Source: Chloroflexota bacterium
GTDB taxonomy: Bacteria; Chloroflexota; Anaerolineae; B4-G1; SLSP01
Length of the DNA: 62,967 nucleotides
Assembly: GCA_029555965.1 (NCBI GenBank)
Contig: JAKQHY010000191.1
Location: forward strand, 1 to 62,967
Reading direction: 5' to 3'
Shown: one piece after another, positions 41,581 to 50,421 of the stretch
Layout: each line of letters starts with the position of its first letter
Position numbering within the stretch: the stretch's first letter is position 1
Translations under genes and position numbers: made by a program
The notes under the pieces: model-generated
What the model was told of the DNA's origin: nothing
Database searches by the model: none
Seen by the model: the letters and a program-made list of their open reading frames with translations, nothing else

Positions 41581-41595
41581 ATTAAGGCTTTTTCT

Positions 41596-42603
41596 ATGGG
41601 GGGTATGATGAACCTAAGTTGGGAAGCACTACCGTTAGAACTGCGCACTACCTTCCGCATTGCACACGGGGCCAGCGACCGGCGCGACAATGTTCTGGTG
41701 TGCCTGGATGAGGGACTGGGCGAGGCGGCGGCGGTGGCCTATCACGGGGAGACGCAGGCGGGCATTATGGCGTATTTGTCTGGCGTCGGGGACATCTGGG
41801 GCGACGATCCGTACCTGCTGGAAGACGTGCTGACGCGGCTGCCGGCCGGGTCGGCGGCGGCGCGCGCCGGGATTGATATTGCGCTGCACGATGCCTGGGG
41901 CAAGCGCTTGGGCCAGCCGCTTTATCGCTTGCTCGGCCTGAATCCGGCGCGCATCCCGCTTACCTCGTTCACCATTGCCATGGCCGAGCCGGAAGTAATG
42001 GCGGAACAGGCGCGAGAAGCCGGGCTGCCCATCTACAAAATCAAGGTGGGCGGCGCGCAGGATGTGGCGGCGGTGGCTGCCATCCGCGCCGTCACCGCCG
42101 CGCGACTGCGGGTAGATGCGAACGCCGGCTGGAGCCGGGAGCAGGCCGCCGCGCTCATCCCTCGCCTGGCGGACTACGGGCTGGAGCTCGTGGAGCAGCC
42201 GTTGCCGGTGGGCGACATCGAGGGGCTGCGGTGGCTGAAAGCGCAGGGTTTCGGTCTGCCCATTTTTGCCGACGAGAGCATCAAGACGGCGTGGGATGTG
42301 GCCGCGCACGCGGGGGCGGTGGACGGCGTGGTGATTAAGCTCATGAAGACCGGCGGCATCCGCGAGGCGCTGCGCGCCATCCACACGGCGCACGCGCTGG
42401 GGATACAGGTGATGCTGAGTTGTATGATCGAAAGCTCCGTCGGGGTGACGGCAGCGGCGCATCTGGCCCCGTTGTGCGAGTTTGTAGATCTCGACGGGCC
42501 GCTGCTGGTGCGCAACGATCCCTTCGTCGGCCTGCGCTACGACGGCGCGCGCCTGCTCCTGCCCGACGCGCCCGGTATCGGGGTGCTGGCGGCCATTCAA
42601 TGA
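41596..42603 (+). CDS. dipeptide epimerase (enolase superfamily, L-Ala-D/L-Glu type)
   Basis: This 335-aa protein belongs to the mandelate-racemase/enolase superfamily. Metal and catalytic residues are visible: KxK in IYKIKVGG (~150), Asp in LRVDANAG (~177), Glu in LVEQPLP (~202), Asp in FADESI (~227), Lys in VIKLMKTGG (~252) and the DLDGPLL end motif. That combination marks the dipeptide epimerase (YkfB/YcjG) group, which epimerises L-Ala-D-Glu from murein peptides. The start is ATG 41596; ATG 41605 and 41608 are possible. It follows the YkfC-like peptidase, so the two probably act in sequence. Confidence 0.88.
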   Translation: MGGMMNLSWEALPLELRTTFRIAHGASDRRDNVLVCLDEGLGEAAAVAYHGETQAGIMAYLSGVGDIWGDDPYLLEDVLTRLPAGSAAARAGIDIALHDAWGKRLGQPLYRLLGLNPARIPLTSFTIAMAEPEVMAEQAREAGLPIYKIKVGGAQDVAAVAAIRAVTAARLRVDANAGWSREQAAALIPRLADYGLELVEQPLPVGDIEGLRWLKAQGFGLPIFADESIKTAWDVAAHAGAVDGVVIKLMKTGGIREALRAIHTAHALGIQVMLSCMIESSVGVTAAAHLAPLCEFVDLDGPLLVRNDPFVGLRYDGARLLLPDAPGIGVLAAIQ

Positions 42604-42699
42604 AAATTCGCGGCTGCTATTTGCCCAAGCGCTATAGAAGATTATACTTTTAACGGTGAAATTTATCTATCCCATATCTTCAACAGAAGGAGAACCTCT

Positions 42700-43674
42700 A
42701 TGACCGAAATGACCTATCATGCCATCAAACCATTGCTGGCCCGAGAAGAAGTGCGGGGACGTGGTGTGTATTGCACCTTTCGCTGCCCAGTCTCCGGCTT
42801 CTCCATCAATGCCAGCGCGACCATCGAATTCAGCGCGGGGCAGCAGATAGCCGACCGGGCACAGAAGACCATCAAGCGGCGGATGCTGTCCACGGCGCGG
42901 TCGGCGGTGACGCGCTCCATCACCAAGGCGCTCGGCCACAACCTATTGGGCCAACTGGGGCGCGATTTGACCCACACGGCTTCGATGGAAATAACGCGCA
43001 AAGCAACGCAGCCCGCCGTTTCCTCGGCAATGAGAGAGGCCGCGGTCGTTGCCGCCTTTGAGAAGGTCGCCGGACGCTTTGTATGGGATAAGACGCATCA
43101 ACGCTGGATCGCGCTCAATGCCGGTGCGGAAACCTTAAGTGATTTCGACCGGCAAGTCCAAACCGTGCCGGTCACTCAGGCGTACGACCTCGGTGTGTTG
43201 GTGCGCATGTTGGCCGAAATTGCCAACGCCGACCGCAAAGTCAGTGCGGAAGAGAAAGCGCTGCTGACCGCGTTCCTCCCCCCTACCCTGGAGGAGAACG
43301 TCAATGAGTTACTGCGACGCCCACCGCTCTCCGGCGTCGAACTGGAAGAGACGACCGCCGGCCTCACGCGCGAGACGCTCTTGATGTTGGCGTGGGGCAT
43401 GGCGCTCACGGACGAGAAACTCGCCGCCCAAGAACAGACGCGCCTGACAGACTTCGCCGCCGGGTTGAGGGTGGCGCCCGCGCGTGAGGCTGAATTGAAA
43501 AATTATGCGCAAAGCTACGTGCTGGAGCACTTCTTCGCAGAGGCTTATGCCGGCGGTAAATTCGATGCGCGCCGCCAGCAGCGCGCGTTACAGGCAGCGG
43601 TTGATCTCGGTATGACCGAAACCGAGGCCGAGCGCGCCGATGTCCGTTATCGCAAACGCGCCGGAGTTATCTAA
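42700..43674 (+). CDS. TerB-domain protein
   Basis: This is a 324-aa protein with GAAGGAGAACC before the ATG. The first ~110 residues include CTFRCPVSG and a basic helical stretch. Residues ~170-285 match a TerB (tellurite-resistance type) domain: LGVLVRMLAEIANADRKVSAEEKAL, with the acidic metal-site pattern NADRKVSAEE. TerB domains occur in stress and phage-defence gene sets and bind metal at membranes; the substrate is unknown. Its stop is followed directly by the start of the permease gene with no gap, so the two are co-translated. Confidence 0.75.
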   Translation: MTEMTYHAIKPLLAREEVRGRGVYCTFRCPVSGFSINASATIEFSAGQQIADRAQKTIKRRMLSTARSAVTRSITKALGHNLLGQLGRDLTHTASMEITRKATQPAVSSAMREAAVVAAFEKVAGRFVWDKTHQRWIALNAGAETLSDFDRQVQTVPVTQAYDLGVLVRMLAEIANADRKVSAEEKALLTAFLPPTLEENVNELLRRPPLSGVELEETTAGLTRETLLMLAWGMALTDEKLAAQEQTRLTDFAAGLRVAPAREAELKNYAQSYVLEHFFAEAYAGGKFDARRQQRALQAAVDLGMTETEAERADVRYRKRAGVI

Positions 43675-45537
43675 ATGACGCTATCCATTGTGTTGCTCCT
43701 GATTATTCTGGCAGCAGCAATTGTTCTCTTCTCGTGGGAACAATTGCCGGCCGATGTGGTGGCGATGGGGCTGCTGTTGGTGCTGATCCTGGCCGGTCTG
43801 CTGCCCCCCAACCAGGCCTTTGCCAGCTTTGGCAGCGACACAGTGATCATGATTTTTGGATTGCTGGTCCTCACGACCACGTTGGTGCATACCGGCGTGG
43901 TCGAAACGGCCGGACGGCTTCTGCTGCGGCTCACCGGGCAAACGCCCCACCGGTTGCTGCTGGTCATTATGGCCGCCGCCGCCACCCTGAGCGCTTTCAT
44001 CAGCAACACCGCCACGACGGCGTTGTTTATGCCCATCACCATCACGCTGACGCGGCGCTTGAAACTCAGCGCGTCCAAACTGCTTATGCCCCTGGCCTTT
44101 GCGACCATCCTCGCCAGTTCCATCACCCTGGTTAGTTCGTCCACCAACGTCGTCATCAGCGGCCTGATTCAACTTCATGGCATGGCGCCTTTGGGGATGT
44201 TTGAGATGACGGCGGTGGGGCTGGTCATCGCCGTGGTGGGAGTGCTCTACATGCTATCCATCGGGCAGCAGTTGATTCCGGATCGGGGCGAACAGGAAAG
44301 CGTTGACGGCGCTTCTGATGCGCGACCGTATCTGAGTGAAGTAGTCATCCAGGCCGAGAGCGCCCTGGTCGGCAAAACGCTGCGCGAGGCGCGCCTGGGC
44401 CACGATATGGACCTGACCGTGCTGCGCGTCGTCCGCAACCGCAACCGGTATCTGACGCCCCAGGCTGATTTGCGGTTGGAGATCGGGGATAAACTGTTGG
44501 TCAAAGGGCCGCGGAATCAATTGCTGCAATTCGCGTTAAACAATGCGCCGGCGCCGCTCCCGTCGCCGGCCCCCGACATGGCCGCCGCCGAGGCTGCGCC
44601 AGAAAGCGATGGCGACAGCCGCAACGCGAATGGCCTCCGCCCCATTGACACCTTCCCTAGACTGGACGCCAATATCCAGACAGAAGATATTCAGACGGTG
44701 GAGGCGATCCTGCTGCCACGCTCGCCCTTTATCGGACGCACGCTCCGCGACATCCGGTTGCGGCAAACCTACGGGCTACAAGTGTTAGGATTGAACCGGC
44801 ACGGCACCAGTATTTACCGCAAGTTGAGCACCGTCCGGTTTGGCACCGGCGATCAATGGTTGGTGCAAGGGCCGCGCGCGATCATCGCCGAGTTAGATCG
44901 CGAGAACGTTTTCCGCGTCATTGACGATCTCAATATCCAAAGCCCCAAGCGGCAACGCGCGCCGCTGACGGTCGCCATCTTTGCCGGCGTGCTGTTGATA
45001 GCCGCACTCAACCTGCTCCCCCTGGCGGCGGCGATCTGGGCCGGCGTACTGTTGGTCTTCATCACCGGTTGTATCAACCCTAGCACCGCCTACCGCACCA
45101 TCGAATGGAAAGTGTTGATGGTCATCGGCAGTATGTTGGCCCTGGGACGCGCAATGGAATATACCGGAACGGCGGCCTTTTTGGCGCATCAGATTATCGC
45201 AGCGATCCCCCAGGCCCACCCACTCGTATTGTTAAGCGTGTTCTTTGGTCTGACGATGGCCTTGACGCAACCGATGTCCAACCAGGCCGCCGCGGCCATC
45301 GTGCTCCCCATTGCCCTGGAGACCGCCCTGCAACTGGGACTTAACCCCCGCGCGTTTGCCATCATGATCGCCGTGGGCGCCAGTTGTTCCTTCATTACCC
45401 CATTGGAGCCGGCCTGCTTGATTGTCTACGGGCCGGGGCGCTACAAGTTTATGGATTTCGTCAAAGTGGGATTATTTTTAACGCTGTTGATTTATGTGAT
45501 TGCTATCGTGATGGTTCCCTGGCTGTGGCCGTTGTGA
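43675..45537 (+). CDS. SLC13/DASS-type permease with two TrkA-C domains
   Basis: This 620-aa membrane protein has about five helices in the N-terminal half (for example LLLIILAAAIVLFSW and VIMIFGLLVLTT) with the helical-hairpin substrate site SNTATTALFMPI. Two RCK-C (TrkA-C) domains sit in the central loop (~218-285 and ~338-408, each with GKTLRE or GRTLRD and a DKLLVKG- or DQWLVQG-type strand). A second membrane half carries the matching MSNQAAAAIVLPIA hairpin. This plan is that of bacterial anion/sulfate or dicarboxylate symporters; the ion is not predictable. Two strong terminators follow. Confidence 0.88.
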   Translation: MTLSIVLLLIILAAAIVLFSWEQLPADVVAMGLLLVLILAGLLPPNQAFASFGSDTVIMIFGLLVLTTTLVHTGVVETAGRLLLRLTGQTPHRLLLVIMAAAATLSAFISNTATTALFMPITITLTRRLKLSASKLLMPLAFATILASSITLVSSSTNVVISGLIQLHGMAPLGMFEMTAVGLVIAVVGVLYMLSIGQQLIPDRGEQESVDGASDARPYLSEVVIQAESALVGKTLREARLGHDMDLTVLRVVRNRNRYLTPQADLRLEIGDKLLVKGPRNQLLQFALNNAPAPLPSPAPDMAAAEAAPESDGDSRNANGLRPIDTFPRLDANIQTEDIQTVEAILLPRSPFIGRTLRDIRLRQTYGLQVLGLNRHGTSIYRKLSTVRFGTGDQWLVQGPRAIIAELDRENVFRVIDDLNIQSPKRQRAPLTVAIFAGVLLIAALNLLPLAAAIWAGVLLVFITGCINPSTAYRTIEWKVLMVIGSMLALGRAMEYTGTAAFLAHQIIAAIPQAHPLVLLSVFFGLTMALTQPMSNQAAAAIVLPIALETALQLGLNPRAFAIMIAVGASCSFITPLEPACLIVYGPGRYKFMDFVKVGLFLTLLIYVIAIVMVPWLWPL

Positions 45538-45578
45538 CATCAAGCGGACAGACTTGCGCCTCAAGGCGCGGATTTTAA

Positions 45579-45625
45579 GGGCGTTTTTTCGCAGACGGGC
45601 GTGACCCGCCTGCGAAAAAACGCCC
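45579..45625 (+). terminator. terminator 1 after the permease
   Basis: GGGCGTTTTTTCGCAG (45579-45594) pairs perfectly with CTGCGAAAAAACGCCC (45610-45625), with a small inner stem. The T/A tracts lie within the stem, so it may work in both directions. Confidence 0.8.
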
Positions 45626-45633
45626 AATTGAAA

Positions 45634-45672
45634 GCAAAACCCCGGAATTTCTGGAAAATTCCGGGGTTTTGC
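45634..45672 (+). terminator. terminator 2 after the permease
   Basis: GCAAAACCCCGGAATTT (45634-45650) with AAATTCCGGGGTTTTGC (45656-45672), a perfect 17-bp stem with a 5-nt loop. It is a symmetric A/T-flanked hairpin, typical of bidirectional terminators. Confidence 0.85.
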
Positions 45673-45683
45673 GTATTTCCCTA

Positions 45684-45712
45684 TTGACAAAATACCGAAA
45701 CGGTATTACAAT
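45684..45712 (+). promoter_or_regulatory. promoter with a palindromic operator in its spacer
   Basis: TTGACA (45684-45689), 17-bp spacer, TACAAT (45707-45712). The spacer is almost filled by the perfect palindrome AATACCG-AAA-CGGTATT (45691-45707). A repressor bound there would block RNA polymerase directly. The two RHH-like genes downstream make autoregulation plausible. Confidence 0.85.
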
Positions 45713-45749
45713 AATACACGTAAGTCAATTACAAACAGGAGGTAAGGAC

Positions 45750-46139
45750 ATGAGCGAGGAAAAGAAAGTCGAAGAAGTGGTGTGGGACACGCCGGAAGCA
45801 GCCGCGGCCGAGGCGACGAAAGCAGAAGAGAAAAAGGTCACCAGCGCCACCGTGAAAGAAGTCTGGCGACAGGTCGAAAGTTTCGGGTTGACCCTCGGCG
45901 AGGCGTTGCAGGGCCGGGGCAACGTGGTGATGGTGCGGATCAACGATGAAGCGCTCGCGCACCTGGATATGCTGGTGGAGGGTGAGATCACCAAGAGCCG
46001 CTCCGAAAGCGCCGCCTTCCTCATCAATGAAGGGATCAAGGCCAACGATGCGCTGTTCACCCGCATTAAGGCGATCACGGAACAAATCAGCACCCTGCGG
46101 GAGCAACTGCGGCAGGAAGTCAAACTGAGTAACGAGTAA
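45750..46139 (+). CDS. RHH-like DNA-binding protein 1
   Basis: This 129-aa protein starts at ATG 45750 after ACAGGAGGTAAGG. The N-terminal ~45 residues are acidic and low in complexity (EEKKVEEVVW, EATKAEEKK). Residues ~66-105 have the ribbon-helix-helix pattern: strand VVMVRI, helix ALAHLDMLVEGEI, turn TKSRSES, helix AAFLINEGI. The C-terminus is a coiled-coil-like helix (ITEQISTLREQLRQEV). It may bind the palindrome in its own promoter. It is a paralogue of the next gene. Confidence 0.65.
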   Translation: MSEEKKVEEVVWDTPEAAAAEATKAEEKKVTSATVKEVWRQVESFGLTLGEALQGRGNVVMVRINDEALAHLDMLVEGEITKSRSESAAFLINEGIKANDALFTRIKAITEQISTLREQLRQEVKLSNE

Positions 46140-46184
46140 GAGATAAAAACTCAGAAGAAGAGCAAGTATTAAGGAGGAATAGCC

Positions 46185-46532
46185 ATGTGCGAGGAAGAAA
46201 AAGTGGAGACAACGGAAGCGCCGCGCGCCGAGGCGACGGCCTGGGACAATGTGTTGAAAGAAACCGTCAAGGTATTTGAATCGTTGGGGAAGGCGATCGT
46301 GACGACAGCGCAGAGCGCCTCTCACCTGTTGTTGGTCGAGGTAGACAAGGACACTTGCGCTCAACTGGATTTGCTGGTGCAGAACGGAGTAGCCAAGAGC
46401 CGCCAAGAAGCGGCGGCAGCGCTCATCGTTGAGGGGCTGAAGAGCCGCAACGTCGTTTTTGACCGCATCCAGAAGACCAACGCCGAAATCGCGGCCCTGC
46501 GCCAACAGATTCGCACCCTGGTCACCGGGTAG
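46185..46532 (+). CDS. RHH-like DNA-binding protein 2
   Basis: This 115-aa paralogue of the preceding protein has the same plan: acidic start (CEEEKVETTE), strand LLLVEV, helix CAQLDLLVQNGV, turn AKSRQEA, helix AAALIVEGL, then a helical tail (AEIAALRQQIRTLV). AAGGAGGAATAGCC precedes the ATG. It is 45 nt downstream of RHH-like 1, so the two are co-transcribed; a heterodimer or sequential regulators are both possible. The basic residues usual in an RHH strand are few, so DNA binding is not certain. Confidence 0.62.
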   Translation: MCEEEKVETTEAPRAEATAWDNVLKETVKVFESLGKAIVTTAQSASHLLLVEVDKDTCAQLDLLVQNGVAKSRQEAAAALIVEGLKSRNVVFDRIQKTNAEIAALRQQIRTLVTG

Positions 46533-46554
46533 CCATCAACACGCTTTTCAAGCG

Positions 46555-46591
46555 AAGCCCCCCGATTTCTGGGAAATCGGGGGGCTTTCAA
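46555..46591 (+). terminator. bidirectional terminator between convergent genes
   Basis: AAGCCCCCCGATTT (46555-46568) with AAATCGGGGGGCTT (46574-46587), a perfect 14-bp stem with a 5-nt loop. It separates the RHH genes from the convergent histidine kinase. Confidence 0.88.
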
Positions 46592-46602
46592 TTTCTACGA
46601 GA

Positions 46603-49600
46603 TTATGGAGCAGGCGGCAGCGTGAAGCTAAACGTCGCGCCGGCCTCAGAATTTTCGGCTAACCAGATACGCTCGTTGTGCGCTTCCATCACCATTCGAC
46701 AAAACGCCAGCCCCAGACCACTCCCTCGTCCCTCCTGATTGCCGGTGACAAAGCGCTGAAACAAGCGCCCCTGCACTTCTGGCGGCACGCCGGCGCCAGT
46801 GTCTTTGACAGAAACCACAAAGTGCGCGTCGTCCGCATCCCAGGCAAGCCGCACTTGCACGGTTCCCCCCGCAGGGGAAAATTTGATAGCATTGCCCAGC
46901 AGATTTTGCAACACACGTTCAAGCAACGATACATCCCCCCAGGCCCACTGCGTCTCCGTTTGGACAATGCGCTCCAGGGTTACGTCTTTCTCCACCGCCA
47001 ACGGGGTTTGCAAATCCAGCACCCCGGAGATAAGCGAATCCAGACGGATTTTGTTGCATGCCAACGGCACCTCGCCACTCTCCAAACGACCCAATTCCAG
47101 AATCGCATTTACGAGATTCAACATGCGTTGCGTGGAGCTTTCGAGAATTTCAAACATGTGATACTGACTCGCACTCAAGTCCTGTGTTTCAAAACTGCGT
47201 CGCAGGATTTTGCTGGAACCGGCAATACCGGTCAACGGATTGCGCAAATCATGCACCATCGTATGCATGAGATCGTGCTGCATCTGCTCCATCAGGCGCT
47301 CCTCCGTCACATCGTGCAACATCAGCAGGTGGCCCAACAAGGTTTCCGCGCTTTGCACCGGGGTGTGCGACCAATGCAAAATTCGCGGTGACACCGCGAA
47401 TTCCCCTGTCCCGGAATCCGCGGGCGACTGCTGCATCTGCTGCAATTCGGCCAGCAGTTCCTGAATCGCCGCCGACGCCGTATGGCGCAGTTGAGCCAAT
47501 ACATCCAACATATCCCGTCGCCGCCAATATTCCGGCGATTCCGGCAATTGTAAGAAATCAAGCGCCCGCGCATTGAGCAAGACAATCTTCTGCTCCGTAT
47601 CCATAAACAAAATACCCTCATGGGTGGATTCAATCAGCGCGTAGAGCCGCCCGCGTTCGTCGGCAATGGCCTTAAACAACTGCGCGTTCACCACTGCGGT
47701 AGCAATTTGCCGGCCGATCGCCATCAAGAGGGCGATGTCGTGCAACACCGTGGGTTTGGGAGGACGCGAAAAAAGGTTCAGCACGCCGATAGAACGTCCC
47801 TGGTATAAAAGGGGCGCTCCCACATAGGCGCGCCCCCCCATCTGACGAAACTGCACGGCCAGATCGGGCAGATGCTCCCACAATTCCGATGGCATCACAT
47901 TGAATTGATCCGCGTCGCTCACCACCACCGCGCGTTGCCATTGGTGCGCATAAGCTCCCAACTGTTCCAACAGCGGATGCAGTGTTTGAGAATTGCCCGC
48001 GACAAATTCGAGCGATTCGCCATCCGCTCCCAGCAAGGCGATCCCACCGATGTCGAAGCCGGCCGACTCAAGGACCGCCGTTAAAGTCTGAGACAACAAA
48101 TCCTCCAACACCAGCGTGCGTCCGAGAACGCCGGATACGGTAAACAAAGTGCTCAGGTCAGTCACATGCCCGCCGATCTGGGCATGAGCGCGCGCCACAT
48201 CCAACGAAAGAGAGAGCGCCTCGGCGAGCAGGTTCCCTAGGAGGCGCGTGTCATCATCAAAGGTATCCGCGTCATGGCTACCCACATCCAGAAGTCCGAG
48301 GATCTGCTCCCCTCGCCGCAGGGGAATCACCATGCGGCTGCGCACGGCAGGGTCCGTATCAGCAAAAGCTGCCGGCGTCTCTTCGCGGGTCGCACAGTGC
48401 GGCTTGCCGGTGCGGAAAACGTCTCCCCGTATCCCCGCCAACAACGGCGTCCGCCAGCCATGCGCCACAGCGTCCAAACTGCTGGACGCTTGCACTACCA
48501 GTTCCTCTCTGACATCGTCCGGCATCAAAACCGCAATCATAGGCCAGCCGGTCAAGTGGGCAATAGCCTCTACCGCCCGCTGGGGGACAACTTTGGGATT
48601 CAATTCACCGCCGACGATGCGTAAAACCTCATAGAGTGTGGTGAAACGTTGGGCCAGCCGACGCTGTTCCTCATAGATTTGGGCATTGCGCCAGGCCAAC
48701 GTCATCTGTTCGGCAGCAGCCTCCATTAAAGCCAGGTGCTCCTGAGTAAAATGACCGACTTCAGGGTGCGAGAGGGTCAACACGCCCAACAACGTCTTTT
48801 CGCGGTCTATGATAGGCAGCGAGAGCGCGGAGCGTGTCCCGATCTGGCTGGGCAGGGAGACCCAGCGCGCATCCTGTAGCACATCCGGGATCAAGGCCGC
48901 CTCGCAATGGCGCGCCACCCATCCGCTCAAGCCATCGCGCATGATAGAATCCAACGTGTGCGTCCCCAGTTCCGGCGGAGCTTGCACGCCGTAAGTAAAA
49001 ATACCGTGCCTCACCGCCAACAGTGCATCGAGAATAAACAGGCTCCCGCCGCTTGCGCCGGAAATCGTAACCGCCACATTCAGGGTATTCTGCAACGTCA
49101 TGGCGAGATCCAAGTGTTCAGAGGTAACTTGAGCCACGGTCGCCAGGCTTTGATAAAGTTGTTTCTGCGTGCGCAGCGCCTCTTCGCCTTGCTGGCGCGC
49201 CGTCACATCATGCAAGACCAGACACCACCCCACAAACTCGGCATCCTTGCGTTGTAAGGGAGAAACTTCCACCGCATAGTAATGCCGGTAAGCGCCGCCC
49301 CCGACGGCCAACTCCATGTGTGTTTCCCGAACGCGGCCATCGGCGTCCAACACACCGGGCCAGGCCGCCAACAGTTCAGACGCGGCCCGGCCCATCACGT
49401 CTTCCCCGGCGCAATCCAAAATACGACAGGCCGCCGCATTGAGATTGACCACTCGATTTTCGACGTCCAGGACCACCACGCCGGCCCCTATGCTGTCCAT
49501 AATGGTCTCATACGCCACCGGAATAATGTCCATGAGGCGAAAACGAAGCAGTCCCCACACAAAAATCACCCCGCCAACCGTAAAACCAAACGGGGTCAGA

Positions 49601-50226
49601 TCCAGATAGGCAAACGGCGTCCAACCAGATACTGATAGAATATTGATCACCAGGGTAAACGACGCACCGGCTAACAAAACGTAGTATTGTCTGCGGTAAA
49701 AGGGACGGCTACGCTGTAACGCCTGGATTAACAGAAACAGTGAAAAGGCCAGCAAGAGGTAATTGTAAACGGTATGAATCCAGAAAGCGATGCCGTGCTC
49801 GGCCTTCCAACCCATCATATCCCCAACAGGGATCAAGCGAATGCTTTGCCAGACCAGCCTATGGAAAGAGCCGTTCGTCCAGGCAAAAAAAATGAGCAGC
49901 AATGGTTCAATAAACAGCAGAATGAGGTTGCGTTGCGTCAGGTAGTGGCCGTGTTCGGTGTATTGCAACACGAAGGCATACCAGAAAGCGGGCACCATAG
50001 CAATGCCGATATAGCGCACGCGCGCCCAAAAGAGCTTCAGTTCCAACGTCTGGGCGCCCAATCGTACCGCCTCGGTCACACACCACCACATCAGGGCCAA
50101 CAACAATGCCGACAGAAACAGGGCTTCTTTGCTTGAGCGACGCTGTTGTAGCAACGCAACACAGGCCAGCCCCACAGCAGCGGCAATGCCCAGTGGGATC
50201 ATATAAGGGGTGTACTGCCAATCCAC
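46603..50226 (-). CDS. 7TM-PAS-GAF sensor histidine kinase
   Basis: This is a 1207-aa sensor. Residues ~1-225 form a seven- or eight-helix membrane module of the 7TM histidine-kinase N-terminal type. Then come a PAS domain (~240-355, VLDVENRVVNLNAAACRIL), three GAF domains (~360-530, ~545-690, ~700-860), a second PAS (~870-985), HisKA with the phospho-acceptor in MVHDLRNPLTG (~1000) and HATPase with NLLGNAIKFSP, DTGAGVP and GRGSGLGL. The start is GTG 50226 with TGAGGAACTC upstream. No response regulator is adjacent, so the partner is elsewhere. It is a membrane-bound integrator of several small-molecule or light signals. Confidence 0.92.
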   Translation of the reverse strand: MDWQYTPYMIPLGIAAAVGLACVALLQQRRSSKEALFLSALLLALMWWCVTEAVRLGAQTLELKLFWARVRYIGIAMVPAFWYAFVLQYTEHGHYLTQRNLILLFIEPLLLIFFAWTNGSFHRLVWQSIRLIPVGDMMGWKAEHGIAFWIHTVYNYLLLAFSLFLLIQALQRSRPFYRRQYYVLLAGASFTLVINILSVSGWTPFAYLDLTPFGFTVGGVIFVWGLLRFRLMDIIPVAYETIMDSIGAGVVVLDVENRVVNLNAAACRILDCAGEDVMGRAASELLAAWPGVLDADGRVRETHMELAVGGGAYRHYYAVEVSPLQRKDAEFVGWCLVLHDVTARQQGEEALRTQKQLYQSLATVAQVTSEHLDLAMTLQNTLNVAVTISGASGGSLFILDALLAVRHGIFTYGVQAPPELGTHTLDSIMRDGLSGWVARHCEAALIPDVLQDARWVSLPSQIGTRSALSLPIIDREKTLLGVLTLSHPEVGHFTQEHLALMEAAAEQMTLAWRNAQIYEEQRRLAQRFTTLYEVLRIVGGELNPKVVPQRAVEAIAHLTGWPMIAVLMPDDVREELVVQASSSLDAVAHGWRTPLLAGIRGDVFRTGKPHCATREETPAAFADTDPAVRSRMVIPLRRGEQILGLLDVGSHDADTFDDDTRLLGNLLAEALSLSLDVARAHAQIGGHVTDLSTLFTVSGVLGRTLVLEDLLSQTLTAVLESAGFDIGGIALLGADGESLEFVAGNSQTLHPLLEQLGAYAHQWQRAVVVSDADQFNVMPSELWEHLPDLAVQFRQMGGRAYVGAPLLYQGRSIGVLNLFSRPPKPTVLHDIALLMAIGRQIATAVVNAQLFKAIADERGRLYALIESTHEGILFMDTEQKIVLLNARALDFLQLPESPEYWRRRDMLDVLAQLRHTASAAIQELLAELQQMQQSPADSGTGEFAVSPRILHWSHTPVQSAETLLGHLLMLHDVTEERLMEQMQHDLMHTMVHDLRNPLTGIAGSSKILRRSFETQDLSASQYHMFEILESSTQRMLNLVNAILELGRLESGEVPLACNKIRLDSLISGVLDLQTPLAVEKDVTLERIVQTETQWAWGDVSLLERVLQNLLGNAIKFSPAGGTVQVRLAWDADDAHFVVSVKDTGAGVPPEVQGRLFQRFVTGNQEGRGSGLGLAFCRMVMEAHNERIWLAENSEAGATFSFTLPPAP

Positions 50227-50330
50227 GATTCGAGTTCCTCAGATGAATTTTTACAATTTGATGATACAACACTTGGGCAAACAAGTCAAACTTTTAGGGC
50301 GTGTCGGATTCATCCTAGGCATGAAACGCA

Positions 50331-50368
50331 AAACGTGAGGCTTTTCCTTAATAGAAGCCCCACGTTTC
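50331..50368. repeat. hairpin of the GTGAAAC word family
   Basis: AAACGTG...GGCTT pairs with AAGCC...CACGTTT around an AT-rich loop. It lies in the gap between the kinase start and the transglutaminase stop and is related in words (ACGTTTCAC) to 39637-39684. Confidence 0.6.
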
Positions 50369-50421
50369 ACGGCGCACGGGTCAACGGTCGCTAACACCTA
50401 AGATCATAGCCTTTGAATTTT

